Source: Heliopora coerulea
Taxonomy: Eukaryota; Cnidaria; Anthozoa; Scleralcyonacea; Helioporidae
Assembly: GCA_030142905.1 (NCBI GenBank)
Contig: JASJOG010000109.1
Span: 728,001-792,000, forward strand
Reading direction: 5' to 3'
Length of the DNA stretch: 64,000 bases
The translations under genes were made by a program, and so were the position numbers. Positions 19,103 through 32,459 of the stretch are shown in pieces (the stretch's first letter is position 1; each line of letters begins with the position of its first letter). Under the pieces are notes generated by a model, which did no database searches, was not told where the DNA came from, and worked only from the letters and a program-made list of their open reading frames with translations.

Positions 19103-22100
19103 TATTAGTCATTATCTTATGGCTGAGCTCGCTATCTGGTCTATACGCAAAACGAGGCATACTGATGGGCTGCCTAGCCATGCAATAAGTTTTTGGGTAC
19201 AGACAGACTAGTTTGGGCGGGAAAATTTCCGAGTAGATTTGAAGACAAACCAGGTTCAGATATGTTTTAGAAAAGATTTGTCATTACAAACAAAGAAAAA
19301 GAAAGCTAAATCTTCTCAACAATAATTTCAAACAGAAAACTAGATGAATCGATGAAAAACAAACAAACAAACAAAAAAAACAAAAACAAAAAAACAAAAA
19401 CACACACGAAATAATAGGTATTAAAGTAGCAAGTAAACCCAAGCCGCTAACTCACGAAATAAAAACTTCGTTAAAAGCAATGAAGGAAGAAACCAGAAGC
19501 CATATGATAAATTTCTCATTAACCTCGTTTGTTAGGTCTGTGCAGGAAAGTATTTGCCCTCGGGTTTTTCCGCACAGACCTCGCTCCTTCGTCGCTCGTT
19601 CTGAACGAAAACCTCAGGCAAATATCTTCCCGCACAGACCTCACACTCGATTAATAAGAAATCATTTTATTAGAAACGAAGTTAAAAGACAGCCTGATAC
19701 TGTCAGCTTTAATGAAATGAAATAGACATAAATATGAATTTTACATTTCGACATCACCAAAGTCATCATCAAGAATCTATAAAGTTTCGCACATTGACTC
19801 GTAAAGCAGGAGAGCTGAACGTAACTTAATTTAGGGTATTACTGATGGTGGATTTAAACATGATAACTTAGTAAGAGGGCTGAATGAGCCCGCGCAAATT
19901 TCAGATGTCCATAACTTTAGAACTACTCAGCAAAGGACTCCCAAATTCTTATTGGATGTTCCTAAAAATTTTTGGCTCACATGATTTTTAAACCACGTGA
20001 CAATATCTCCAACCGTAGACTTTGGTCATAAAGTTCAATCCGCAACAAATCATTCCCTCCTTTGGCGGAGAAACACTCGTGCAGGAAAGAATTACATTAA
20101 TAATGCGATCGCGGTTGAACCTCAAGGACGTTAAAGTTGCTCTTTATTTGTCAGACAAAGATGGCGACCAGCATGGCCCAAGACTGTCACGTGACTTTAT
20201 GATCTCAATTGTAACGAATATTTCTTATTCATAGGGCTTCACTTACCCGTAAGAAAGCGACGACATTAGCCATGAAAGTAAAGGAATCACAAATGCTTGC
20301 CGTTTTTATGTAATCACCCTCCCCTTCCCCAAACTTACAATCCAAGAGACATACAATATGCTATTTGCAAAGAATGTGAGGCTGTGATCCAAACTTCTTA
20401 AATGATTATCCTCGAATTATTGTTCGTTTTAGATAAATCACTACACAGGTGCGTATTTTTGGTACAACTCTGATTAAAATTTGATATTAACACGAATTCT
20501 CATTTATCCCCAAAGTCGTCGTAGTTACCTTAAACAATCTCTGGCTATTAATCCATCAGCATTCTTTCTAGGTTACTGGTGATCTTGTCATCCATTTAAT
20601 CAATAGATCTTAAGATGTTATTTAGACACATTGTTTGTTAAAGAATTTAACTCAAAATACAATTTGCATTTCCCATCGATTTCTAATTCAGTGGTTTTAA
20701 CTGTTGCACGGCGAAGAAATTCACCAAACTCGAAGTTTAATTAGCTCATGGTCGTAGGGTGTGCTTTGGAACTTTGAGTAACGCAAAACATGTTTAAACC
20801 TGCAGCAACATGTCAATTACTAAAAATCTTAGTCAACACTTGCCATGACAACCACTCCGTCATTTACCAACCGTGAAATTGAGTAAAAACGTCTACCGTC
20901 ACAATTTCTGTTACTTGTTGACATTAGCAAGTATCAAACTTTTTTACTCTTTCTATAACATAGCTTTAAAAATTCTGGTCTCAAATACAGTCATGTTCAG
21001 ATAGTACTCTGAAAAAATATAGGTGGATACCAACAGAAAGATTATTCTCTAACTTCCGTAATTTACTGTTTACAATGTTCCTCGGTCGTTTACTGGAAAT
21101 TCTTTGATTTTATAGATGCCGCACTGTAAATCTGTACTTTTCTTTTACTTAAAAGAGATCTGTTCACCGTAAAAGCATCTCTTTCCTCAATTGTAGCAGT
21201 TTAAACGTTGCTTGTCTCATTCTCTCCCGGCTTCTTGTGTAACAATTAAATTCCTGCATATAGATGTCAGGGTCCAGCATTTGATTTACAAAACTTATGC
21301 GGTAAATAGAGGAGTATTTACTACACATGTTACTTTATAGCTATTCTACTTCCAGCAGATTTCCTTGACTCTTTTGTTAGGTTCCTTGTAAGACGTACAA
21401 TTTTCCATTAATTGTTTTCCTACTATAATTTTCCATTGATTAATAAACTGTTGAATATCAACAACTCATGTGGATAGTATAAGAATGATATCAACTTACT
21501 TTCTTCCTATATACTGTCTTCCTGGTAGCTACACTTGCACGGCTTTATCGTTCATCGATAAAGCTTTTTGACAGAAAAGTAGAAATTTCCTGTCCAACGA
21601 GCGAGAGCTTTTCCCTACAATAATTAATTACAAACGACAGTTAGGTGGAAGGTAAACAAAGTGACGTGCATAATGGTATGATTAATCACGTCACTTGCCC
21701 TTCCTTATTTACAAACGGACGTCCATAGGGTGAATTCCTGCAGTAAATGGCTTGAATTAATGAATATTGGTAACAGATGTCGATATTGCTCTTCTGTATG
21801 AGAGCAGTTTTCAGTAAGAATTCTCAGAACATTCATAATTCATAAACGAAAAACAAAGAAAATTTACGCTGCTGTGGAAAGTATGAAACAGAAGGAAGAC
21901 CTCTCATGAATTTAATCAATTTTCACTTCAATTTCCTCTCTGAATTCCGGTTCACTTGAAAAGCTATAGGGTTCTTACCTCGATCTTGAAACTCATGAAT
22001 GTTCGTGAGTCGGTGGATGAACTTTACGCTGTATTTAATTTATGTCTAAAAACTTGTCGATGACTAAATTCTGGAATCTGAGTCTCCGTTTCTTCAACTA

Positions 22101-23199
22101 CAGATGTACGAACCTCACCCGAATCCGAACATGACATGTACCAACCCAACTAAAAGTTGGACTGGCATGTTGGTTGCTTCATGTTGCGTGTCGTGCTCAG
22201 GCTGGAGTATGGATTCCACAAAAAAACGTCTGGTTATGTTTTGATTAAATTTTGTAGGTAATCGGGTTTACTTTTGAGATGACTTGAAACTGATTGTTGA
22301 ACATCCAGCAATTCAATTACTGGGAATCTCGTCAAATATTTTCATACCTATAAACTTTCATTTCTTGACATTAGATGAAATCGTCTGACGGAGGCCTGAG
22401 TAATATACGAATGCCTCAGGCAAATACCTTCCCATACGAACCTCGGGGTCTGTTAATATGTCTTGATGGTTGAACTAGGTAAGCTTGAAGCGAATTGCAA
22501 AATTCAGCAAACAAAGTAAACGGTTACCTTAATTTTATTTTCACGTTCTTTGCTTGTAAGCACCTCTCTACTTGCAGCTGCCTGGGTCCTTGCAAGGTAG
22601 TTCTAAATCGGACCTCTGCACGAACTTTCTTTCCATCGCCAACTGGTCAAGTGTGATTTTGTCAAATTTATTCAGTTAGAGAATAGCTCCTAGTAAACCG
22701 TTTGTTTACAATACTCCTTGAAGTCAAATGTTACAAAAACCAAATAAAGAAAACAAGAGATGATAACATATCTGGAAACGTTTAATCTGATCTTTGCCGG
22801 AACAATTCAATTCCACTTTTTCACGTTGCCAATGAACGTTTTGCGATAATTAGTGCCCTGTCTTACTAGTGACAGATGTAGTATTATAAATTAAATTAAT
22901 TGATGACGTTATGTCACATGGCTAAAAAGGAACATGTTCAGATTCACGTTGGTGTGTTTAGACTAGAGTAAATGAGACAAATAAATAAAGGCATTTTTTA
23001 AAATACAAGCTATTACAACAGGATATTTAGAGTGACTTCAATAGGGCTGTTTGTAGGAAAGAAAACAAACCAGGGCAAAAATAAACCGAGATCAGTGCAT
23101 CGGATGAAACGCGGGAAATTCTGATCGCAAAAAGCTTCAGTGTTGAGTCAATTATACGAATGTTCCCGCCTTATTTTAATCGTGGCTTATTTACGCACA
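19103..23199. other. Intergenic, repeats only
   Basis: Contains an A-rich (ACAAA)n-like tract at about 19,355-19,408. A repeat near 19,530-19,650 has CCTCAGGCAAATA and CGCACAGACCTC, and a related piece lies at 22,410-22,445. The remainder is AT-rich and carries no exon or RNA gene I can support. Confidence 0.5.
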
Positions 23200-23312
23200 A
23201 AAAGTGAAGTCAAGATGGCTGCTCATGGAGGGAAATTTTGTACGTCATTTTCAGTCTTCTTCGCGGTCTTGTACGTCAGTTCCAGTCCTTTACACGACTT
23301 TAATCTTTAGTT
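23200..23312 (+). repeat. Solo arm of the 9.88-10.48 kb repeat family
   Basis: Shares AAGTGAAG(T/C)CAA(G/A)ATGG, GGGAAATTTTGT and a long CTTCGCGGTCTTGTACGTCA block with 9,892-9,999. The facing inverted arm is not present here. Confidence 0.7.
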
Positions 23313-23517
23313 AAAAACTAGAACTACATAAAGTTCAACAAAACTTTGTTCAAACTTACATTAACGTAACACAAACGCGTAAAATAAATTGGTTACATTG
23401 CAGATTCCCCTTCAGTATTGTTTTAAATTGATCAACTGAATGTTCTTGCTTTTAACGTGTTTTAGAAACTAGTTTATAAAGGTTAACGCGAACTGTTGTT
23501 GTTTTTTTCTTTTGTAG

Positions 23518-23654
23518 ATGTGGTTTCGATTTTGATGTGCAAAGTAGACATAAATGAGGTATCCTGGTGGAACTTAGTTCCTAGGAAAAAATACGATAGA
23601 ATAACTCAACAGTTGCTTTATGGCGAGTGCACTATTGAAAGGTTGGTGGAATAA
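23518..23654 (+). CDS. Possible orphan exon, unknown product
   Basis: A strong acceptor (long T-rich tract ending TTTTGTAG at 23517) is followed by an open frame of 45 codons, VVSILMCKVDINEVSWWNLV onwards, ending at TAA 23652-23654. The frame could also leave at the weak donor GTTGGT (23642). No family recognised, no linked exon found on this strand, and no start codon in context. Could be chance or a decayed exon. Confidence 0.2.
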
Positions 23655-24671
23655 TATTGTACACTAAGTATAGTCTCTCCTCCAATAGTTTGCGTAATTC
23701 ATATGTCCGGTTCCTAACTCATTCCTGATATAAATGAGGAATTGTTATACTCTCGAAATAGTTTGATCATTTTCACAGAAGTCTCTATCAGGCTTAGAAT
23801 CATATATCACTCGACGAAATCATGTGAGGTGCGAAGTTAAAGTTTAGTATGTAGATTTAAAAATTTGGATTTATTAAACATGAAGTACTTGGAACCAAAT
23901 GAGTTGCTAAGATGATCAGGAAAAATTTAAGGGGAAGTCAGTCGCTCCATTATTGTCTCTGTCTTTACATAATTTTCGAAGTGCCACTTCTTGAAGTATA
24001 AAGACTTCTACACCTCGCCGACAAAGCCCACGCAAACGCTGACGTCGTTAGTAAAAAAATTCAAATTCAAATGGTTATAGCGATCGAGAAAAGCTAATAT
24101 TAATGAGATTTTTGATAATTTGGAAACCATTCTCGAAAGTAAATTAGTATGAGAGTGATTTTCTTGCTTCTTGGGGACTTTAGTTAATCCAAATCTGCTT
24201 TACTTATTGATATTTACCAATTTATTCGTAAGAAGTAAAACATGTAAACAAAAACCTTTAACATGTTGATCACGTTTCATGACAGAACGCTCAGCCTCTG
24301 ACTCGGAATCGTCTTCTTCAAGTCAAAGATGCAGAAATTTTATCGTTATTTCTGATAATGATAACCCTATGGAAACGCGCAATATGTGAGCAGGTGTGCA
24401 GGGGTCAGAAAGGATGCACGTCTAACTTTCCGGTTAAAACGCAACTGAAAACTGGGTTTTATAGCTCCTGTCCCTCAGAATCGGTCAGACCTGATCCCCA
24501 CAATACGATTATTTGGTACAATTGTTCCTCCTGGTGTATACAATTTGGCCACCAGCGTCCTAAGGAGGTATTGCAACATTCTAGAGCAAATCGTTGGCAG
24601 AAATTGTATGTACTATTAATAGTTAATTGCATACGCCAGGGTGAACAATCATGTGTGACAATCGTTTCGTG

Positions 24672-24699
24672 TAGGGTTAGGGTTAGGGTTAGGGTTAGG
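24672..24699 (+). repeat. Interstitial telomere-type repeat (TTAGGG)n
   Basis: Four consecutive units of TTAGGG, read as GTAGGGTTAGGGTTAGG onward. Too short to be a chromosome end. It sits at the distal end of a repeat containing GCATACGCCAGGGTG, related to the end of the 15.16-15.71 kb repeat. Confidence 0.85.
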
Positions 24700-24827
24700 A
24701 ACACTAGGAACACCTTAAAAATATCACTTCATAAAAATGGCTTCAAATGTGCCAACTTTGGACGAGAAAACAGAGCTAGCCGACAATTTAAAAAAAAATA
24801 CAAGACAAAACGTATTCTGAAATGGAA

Positions 24828-24995
24828 CATCCTGAAAAACTCAGAATATGAGTCAAAATCAAGACGAAAGAATATAAACTCTGAATACTTGATATAATTT
24901 TAATCGGTCTGATGATGGTTTTGAAATAAAACTGAAATGGTATTAATTCAACTTTTGTCTTGATTTTGACTCGTATTCTTAGTTTTCAAGATGTT
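24828..24995. repeat. Inverted repeat, about 44-base arms
   Basis: The arm 24828-24871 (ending CAAAATCAAGACGAAAG) and the arm 24951-24995 (CTTTTGTCTTGATTTTGA onward) are imperfect inverted copies around about 80 bases. MITE-like; the long frame 24358-24897 crossing it is not a gene. Confidence 0.6.
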
Positions 24996-27900
24996 CTTCG
25001 GAACATGTTTTATCTTGTATGTACCATCTTCTTTGATGTTTCTTGCAGGAAATTGCTTTACCGACGTTATGCATGGCATTTTTTTTAAATTCTTGATCAG
25101 TGATGTCATAGTCTCTTAATTTCTGGAGTTTTCCGTAAGCCCTAATTGTAGGGTGTTTGTTCATAGAATGCCTCAAATTTTTTCATACAGAACAAATGGG
25201 ACAAGATAATGATTTAGTATCTTCCCATATGCTGCAGTTGTTAAAAGCAAACTGTAAAACGAAAAAAACTAATGCTGTGCTCAGATGAATACAATATGGG
25301 ATTATAGTTTCCACTTTTCACTAATTAGAAATCGTTTCCAAGCCATTCCGGTTAAGGTAACGCATTTACAAATATTTTCATCAGAGTCACATCGTGCCAG
25401 GAGGCGAGTAGCTGCGACACGCCCTCTCTTCAGTAACTAAATCTCTCAAACGGAGAAACGTCAAGGAAAACCTTGGATTTTAAGACGAAATACCGCGAAA
25501 TATAATTCTATATGACGGTTAAATGGTTAGGAGGATACAGGCAACAATGTCGCGCCCACTTAAATCAGTCCTGGGGCGCAGGCGGTTTTCATACTCGTCA
25601 TATGTAGAAATAAACTAGATTTGCCTTGTTAGCATAAATGTCGTATTTCCGCAATTATCAGTCTAGCTAAACCAAGCGTTTAGAAAAGTAGTTATTCTTA
25701 GGAATAGCAAGTCTTCATACAATGCACAGCTTATATGAAAAAATAGAATCCGGATAAAATGTTGATATTGTGGATTACGCTTTGCTTATACCTACAGTAC
25801 GTCATTCAAAACTGTGGAGTCTGTGGTCAGTTCAGGTATCATGGATGGTTCTGTCAGAGTTAGTTTGTAGTATTTCATATACACACGTCTAATATTTTCA
25901 TTCTTTGAAAGACATTAGGATTACCTTGAATTGTAAATGTATCTGAAATTGTGTGCAAATTTAGAGCGAGGCCAGATATCTGTATTCCCGCTCAACTGAC
26001 CACGATAATTTAGTGAACGTAATCTCCAGAATTGGTAACCTCTTCGGCTCTTGACGAGTGCAAATTTGAAAGGAATCTATCGACAGACTAACGAGAGTAT
26101 GGAAAAGAATTACGTTTATCGCATGTTGGACAACTCTAGTTGCAGTGTGACTCAACAACTAAGATAACTAAAAGCGAAAAGTTCCAGACCGCCGGCGGCC
26201 AAATTGGTTCTTGACAAGACAGCTTTTCACTTGGCATATACTTAAGTTAACGCATGGTGATGATTTCTGTGCTATCATCATGAAATATCATAATTATCAC
26301 TTTATCACGCACTTATACCACTTTTAAATTATTTTAGACAACTTTGCACTGTTAAAACATTGTAGTCTGCTAAGTCAGACCAAGATCTCGTTTAGATGAG
26401 AGATTATGAAAGACAGAGATTCAGAATGTGGTTGCATAAGATCTATAAAACATTATACACACACCTAGTTTCAGTGCTAAACTAAAAACGTCGTATTTTC
26501 TTTCTTTCTGCCGAGAGCAAATACGATGAAAGAAGCACCCGAAGCAGTTCAGGAAGAAAAACTATTTAAGAGTCGTTTGAGTGTTGGACGCAAAATTGCA
26601 AATTCTTTTGTTTCAATAATGTGAGAACAGAGAACTTTTATTCACCTGAAATCCATAGGAATACTTAGTGATTGCCATTAGTGACGATAGGTCTCTTTAT
26701 GATTTTAAGTTACAAGAAGACAGATACAACGCCATCTTGACGGGTAGAATTGAGATCATAGCTTCAGCGATTGAGCTAGAAAGCAATATTTGCTTCAAGA
26801 CGGTCACCTAAATAAAGGTAAGGAGCCTGTCTTATTCGAAATTTGTAAATTAACTCGTTTTGCATCGTCTGAATGACGGGAATTATATTTAAATTGTAAA
26901 CATATGCCTCGTCCATCTCCTGTCAATATTCTCGTAAAGAACAGATCATAATTTTTGCTCTAAATTATCACTGACAGGACAAACAACAATATGATTGAAG
27001 TTCTGATGCACATAACCGAGGCAAATTATTGTTTAAACTGTCGTTCAGATGTTAAAATTGTTAAATATAAAAGTCGCAAGGCCCATGAGCAATATAGCCA
27101 ACAGTACTAGTGGAGGAACCAATTCTCAGTTTTCCGAGGGAGATCTCCTTCAGATTCCATGGCTTTGGTAGAAGTGATGAAATAATTACCAACCACCCGA
27201 TGTGCGTTTCAATGTTTGTGAAAATGTTTTAGGCATCGTCTAATTTCCATGCATACACGCGCCAACTTCCTCTTGAACGAAGGTCCTCAATGATGCCTTT
27301 CCTTCGAACAACAATATCGCATTGCTACGTGGTATATAAGACACAAAAATTAGTAACCATAAACGATATAGGACCTTATGTAAGAGCGTAAGTAAGAACG
27401 GAGGCCTTTTGACGGCTTACTCGTTCAAGGCACTTAATAGTCCGTGGGTTATGTATCTATACATAATAAAGCCGATATAACCAATTCATGTTTTTGGCAA
27501 ATTATTTGCTGAAAGATGTTTAATTGTTACAGAGCTTTTAATTTCGAACAATTATTTTATTCATTCTCACTGAAGTCATGTAAATTAAGTTCCTGTTTAC
27601 AGTGACAGCTAAAGCGAGATTAAGGTTGGCTTGTAATCGGGTAGATTTACTGAAATATGTTCTTCGTACCTATGTACTTGGAGCTTCAAGATGCAAAGTG
27701 AAGGGATTACCGTTCATGTAAACAGATCGCATGTTAGGCAGGTTATAATCATAGTGGCAAAGAATATTGACACAATCAACAATTAATAGGTCATACAATC
27801 ATACTTACCAGTTATAATCATTGTCCAAAACGTCATTACTCCAAAACGTCAGTAATTACTCGAAACCTCAAACTAGCCGAATCGTTTCGAGAACTTAGGG

Positions 27901-30145
27901 GGCAAAATTACGGTCACGATTCTACAACTTAACTTCAGAATTTCCACTGGAGTTCTCCATTTGCATTTTACCATATTAGTCTATCCAAAGGTTAGTTTTG
28001 CTTGCTACACTTTAATGCATTTATTATGTTGCATAGTTTTAATCAACACAGTTTTGTTAAATTTGGTAGCTTTCCCTGTAGTCAGTTGAAACGAAATGTA
28101 CAGATATATCATCCCAAAAGCTACAAAATTATCGTAAACAATGAACGACACAATTTTAGGGTGACCCAGTAAATTCTGTGATAACTGGAAGGCTGACCGC
28201 CAATAGAAAACCAGCAGACATGGAGGCCTTTCGGTTGTCAGTTTAAGTCCATGACTCTGTCATAGCGATATCGGTTTGACAGTGACCCAAGTCAACCTGA
28301 AGTCCAAATGACCCCATCGGTAACTGAGTTTGACGTCGAAATTAACACACAAGGGACTGACACTAAACACTAGATAGAATTTGGTGGGATTATAAAGACG
28401 TCATTAGCCAGTTACTGTGAGGTCAGATAATGCAAAACTCCGTAATCATACTTCGTCGTGATAACGTGTTGAAATAACAATAATAGCGATTATATTGTTA
28501 TCATTGTCCTCCGCTAACCTGATATTTAGTTCATTCGTAAGAACAAGCTAGGTGAGGTATGGACGGGGGAAAATCCCTCCACTTCAAAGGAAGGTGCACG
28601 GATCGGAATATTAGTATGTAAAATTGTACCACGAAAGGAAATGCCTTGAAAAGACGATTTATGTAATACGGATTTGCTTGAGGATTAGGGGAAACGTTTT
28701 GATAGTTAAATTCTTAGACCTCTCCATTGTTGTTGTGTTGCTTGTAAGTAGCTATCTTAAGGCCAAATTTCTGAAGAAAAAGAAAAACCCGATTACGAAT
28801 TCTTAGTCTTTTATTGGTTTAGTAAGTACCAAAAGTTCCTGAAAACGGCTTTGGTTCAAGCTTGCAAAACATCACCAGAAATTAGATAAGAGGAAGCACT
28901 TGAGTTAAAAAGATGGGATTGCCTCCTACCTCTCCCAATGATAATTCAAGTACGCGATAATTTCAGATTATAATGTTTAAACACGAATGTAAAATGCAAT
29001 GCTATGTAATGACTATAGGTGATTTTTCTTCGGTAACTTTCTCATTGTTATCAGTAAAACGTCTTTATACAGGTTGAAACAAGTTTAGTTGTACATAAAA
29101 GCTGCTACCCTACATTGACCAGTACCTATTAATAAGTCAAATATTAAGTATCTAGCATAACTATTTCTAGATTGGCGTTTCCAGGAATTCCGGAAACATC
29201 CCACTTCACGCCTTTGAATTATCTCGGAAATGTAAAATAGCTCATAACTTTTCATCACCTCAACGTATTAGATTCAGTTTTGTCAAATAAAATATCTGGA
29301 GTTTGGGGACACCGTTCTAGTTTGGAAAGTGAAACTCTGACAAACTTTGTGCATGGTTTCCCAACATCTAATCATTTCGATCTGACAAATACTGCTTCCT
29401 TCATATTTGCCCTCGTAGCAAAATGTTCGAATGTTGCACAAGGCGATCGTAGGTTACAGGTTCTATTCTCCCCGTGGGCTGAGAGAAACATTCTGGATCA
29501 ATAACTTGAGAGCGCACGTAATAATATTTAGTTATACTAATCGCAAGGTTCCGTTATTCTAGATATATCTGGAAACAGTACATATATAATATAGAAGTAC
29601 TTTTACATCATTCAGAACTCGATTTAAGCACTATAAGAGTTAACTTAAGAGATATGGACAGGGCCAGAGGGATATTTGTGGGTAACATTTGTATGCTCAT
29701 TTCTGAGAGGAAGGCCTCGGGGGGGGGGGGGGTTGGAGGATGTATTAGTTCAGGTAATTGATGTTACAGATGTGAGGAATCCTACATATAGAAAACCTTC
29801 TTGGATCGATAAATTGAAAGCTTTATTAAACTATAACTTTTAGGCGGTCGGTTTATTGTTAATTTCGTAAGACCGGGAATATATAAAGACCTCTGTCACT
29901 TGAGTTTTAGTGTATTCTGAAAAAGGGGCTGGTCCCCATTTCTACTTAAATCATGTTGAAATAATGTTTTTTGAAGATTATGTTTTTATCCCATGCGTGG
30001 GTCGGCGGTAGCAGTTTCTACACCCACCTAAAAATTTCTGATACTATGCCACAATAACTATTTTTATCCTATAAGGGGCGTAGCTATCGTAGTGGTCAAG
30101 AGGTGTGTACGTCCGGTCAAGACGTGGATAGACTTGTCTCGAATC
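24996..30145. other. Intergenic, nothing recognised
   Basis: AT-rich sequence on both strands with only short open frames, none resembling a known domain. A run of thirteen or more G occurs around 29,720. No RNA gene was seen. Confidence 0.45.
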
Positions 30146-31335
30146 CAGTGGCGTGCGGTAACTAAATTTGTTTGGCAAGCGCTCATGCTGCATGGGATAT
30201 AAAGGGAACACCCTACTAAAGGGCTTTGGGGGCATACCCACAGAAAAGTTTGAATTTTACTACCCCCAGAAGCGCTTTTTTTTTCGATTTCTGCTGCAAG
30301 TTTCGTGAAATATTAATCTGATTAAAAGGCTGTTATTCAGATCGGTTTTTACTGCGAATTAAAGAACATTTTTATTTGTGTCTGCCAAGACTGCCGTAAG
30401 AAGCGACACAAAAGCTTGCTCAAAAGAATAGATTGATTGCGATATTTAGAGATCCAGCCATCTATAAGCTCATCACGAGGTTTTTGTTATCATGTAGTAA
30501 AATATTCTCATTTCTCAGCTTCTGGCATGTTCTACCCTCTTGTAAATTATAAAGCGTCCGAGTGCGATCAGTAAATTTTTTAAACCTCAGTCAAGTATAA
30601 TCTCGAGTGCTCCTACTTTACTTTTGGTCAATGAATCGTTGTATGTGTCGCTTGTGGGCAAATTCTCCATCACTGATTCAATGTGCCTTCCGCAAAGAAC
30701 TAGTACGAATAGATAGTCCTTATTTATTGAGGGCAGTCGATAATATAGTGTAATTCGTCAACATTTCCTTTTAGTGCAAGTGTAAATATCACTGTCCACC
30801 AATGACTTATTCTGATGAGTTAAATACCTTTAGTTTAAGACAAGGCGCATTCCCGGCCACGTTTAAAACGTGTCATAGAATACTCAGAGCATCACTTGTG
30901 TGTACTGACGCTAGACCAATCAACTATCAGGCGGTAGTCCTTAGCAGCGACGCCTGCCTACCATGTGTATTCGGCGAATTGGAAGCTTCTAAAGGCAATC
31001 TAGCTCATGCGTATTTGTTTGTTTTGAGTTCTGAAATCCAGCGGCGCTTGTTTTGGTTAATGATCAAGAAATAAGGTGAATTCTTAAGCAGATCGTGATA
31101 TTACAACAACCAATTACAGCAGAGGGATAAAGATCAGCTGCTTTTAATCCACTTGACGTACTTACGGAGAAAACAACAGCAATCATCACGCAAACACAAA
31201 AGGGTGAAAACAAACAATAATGGCATTTAACCGACTTCAATTTTTTTAGAAAATAGATCTAAAAATCCCTTTTCTTTTGCAAATATCATTGGGCAAGAGG
31301 GTGCTTGCCAGCGCTTATATAACCGCACGCTATTG
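30146..31335. mobile_element. hAT-type element, about 1.19 kb
   Basis: Left end CAGTGGCGTGCGGTAAC and right end (reverse complement) CAATAGCGTGCGGTTA, both followed inward by GGCAAGC. Flanks CTCGAATC (30138-30145) and CTCGAATT (31336-31343) form an 8-base target duplication with one change. An internal 90-codon frame (30802-31074) shows no transposase motif, so it is non-autonomous or a deletion derivative. Confidence 0.8.
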
Positions 31336-32350
31336 CTCGAATTCTAGTCAGACGACTCTCATCAAATTTCGGTTCATCGATATTTTTAGGAGTTAGGATT
31401 AGGTTTGGTTTATTTTAATGTCAATAAAATAGTTAAGTTTGTGAGTGTAATTGTCCATGCACCATTTTGAAATGGAAATAAGAAAAGCTACGCGAGGATA
31501 ATGGTCGTTAAAAAAGTGGAAGTGGGAGGAATGTGCTCAATATTGTACTTTGCATGAATGCACAGAATACAGGTAAATGTAAGGTAGGAGGAAGGTTTTG
31601 TTTTTCGAACTCTTCAATTAAAATAATTATCCACAACAATGAGCATCCTTGAATAAGTCATAAATTTTCTAAGTATTTCCTATTTTAGAGTTGGAGTGAT
31701 GCCTTCTTTGCGTAATTGAATGAAAGAATTGGAAGTTACAAAAATCTTTGTGAAATAAACTGCTGGATTTGATTTCCTACTGAGAAGAACATTTATAAAC
31801 AAGAGAACTTTATTACAGAATAATAGTTGATTCACTAATCACTATTTCAACAAGTCTACTATACTTCCTAATCGGCTCCATAAATGGAATATTGTAAAAA
31901 ATCAGAGAGATAACATATTATTTTGAGAGGCAAAGTGAGCAACAACTGAACACCGTCAGTTTCAAAAAGATAGGGAAATTGGGTTTAAAAAGTGAATCGA
32001 AACTAACGTTCTTACAAGCTTCATGCACCATTTTAGAAATATGAGGAAGCACTCGTAGGAGTGTTGGATATTACCTCTGAAGCGAATCTTATCTCTTTGA
32101 CATATTGAAGTTTCGAAATCCTTCATGAAAATTTATAAATTTTCAGAAATTTCTCTTGGTTTGTGCGTGACATCATGGCAAGATGCGTAAATGTTGGAAT
32201 CTCAGTCAACAGATTTTACATCAATCTATTAATCATCAATGTAAGACTGAAATCAGCTTATCATCTTCGAAATTACAAAGAGGATGGATTTTTTGTATTG
32301 TAAAATGGCAAGGCGCGGGGGTCCAGTGTAGATAGCTTCGATAAAACAGC

Positions 32351-32459
32351 GGCGTTCTTGAGGTTATACACTATCTAAAAGATAGAAAAAAAGCTTCTCG
32401 ACAAAACGTCGAGAAGCTTTTTTTCTATCGTTTAGATAGTGTATAACCTCAAGAACGCC
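32351..32459. repeat. Near-perfect hairpin, 52-base arms, 5-base loop
   Basis: Arms 32351-32402 and 32408-32459 are reverse complements with one mismatch (51 of 52), separated by AAAAC. The arms begin GGCGTTCTTGAGGTT and close on CTTCTCGAC. Such short loops are typical of foldback elements or hairpin RNA loci; no gene is attached. Confidence 0.9.

Noticed and set aside
24358..24897. 179-codon plus-strand frame
   Set aside because: It runs through the telomere-type repeat and an inverted repeat; the Val-Arg run is translated TTAGGG.
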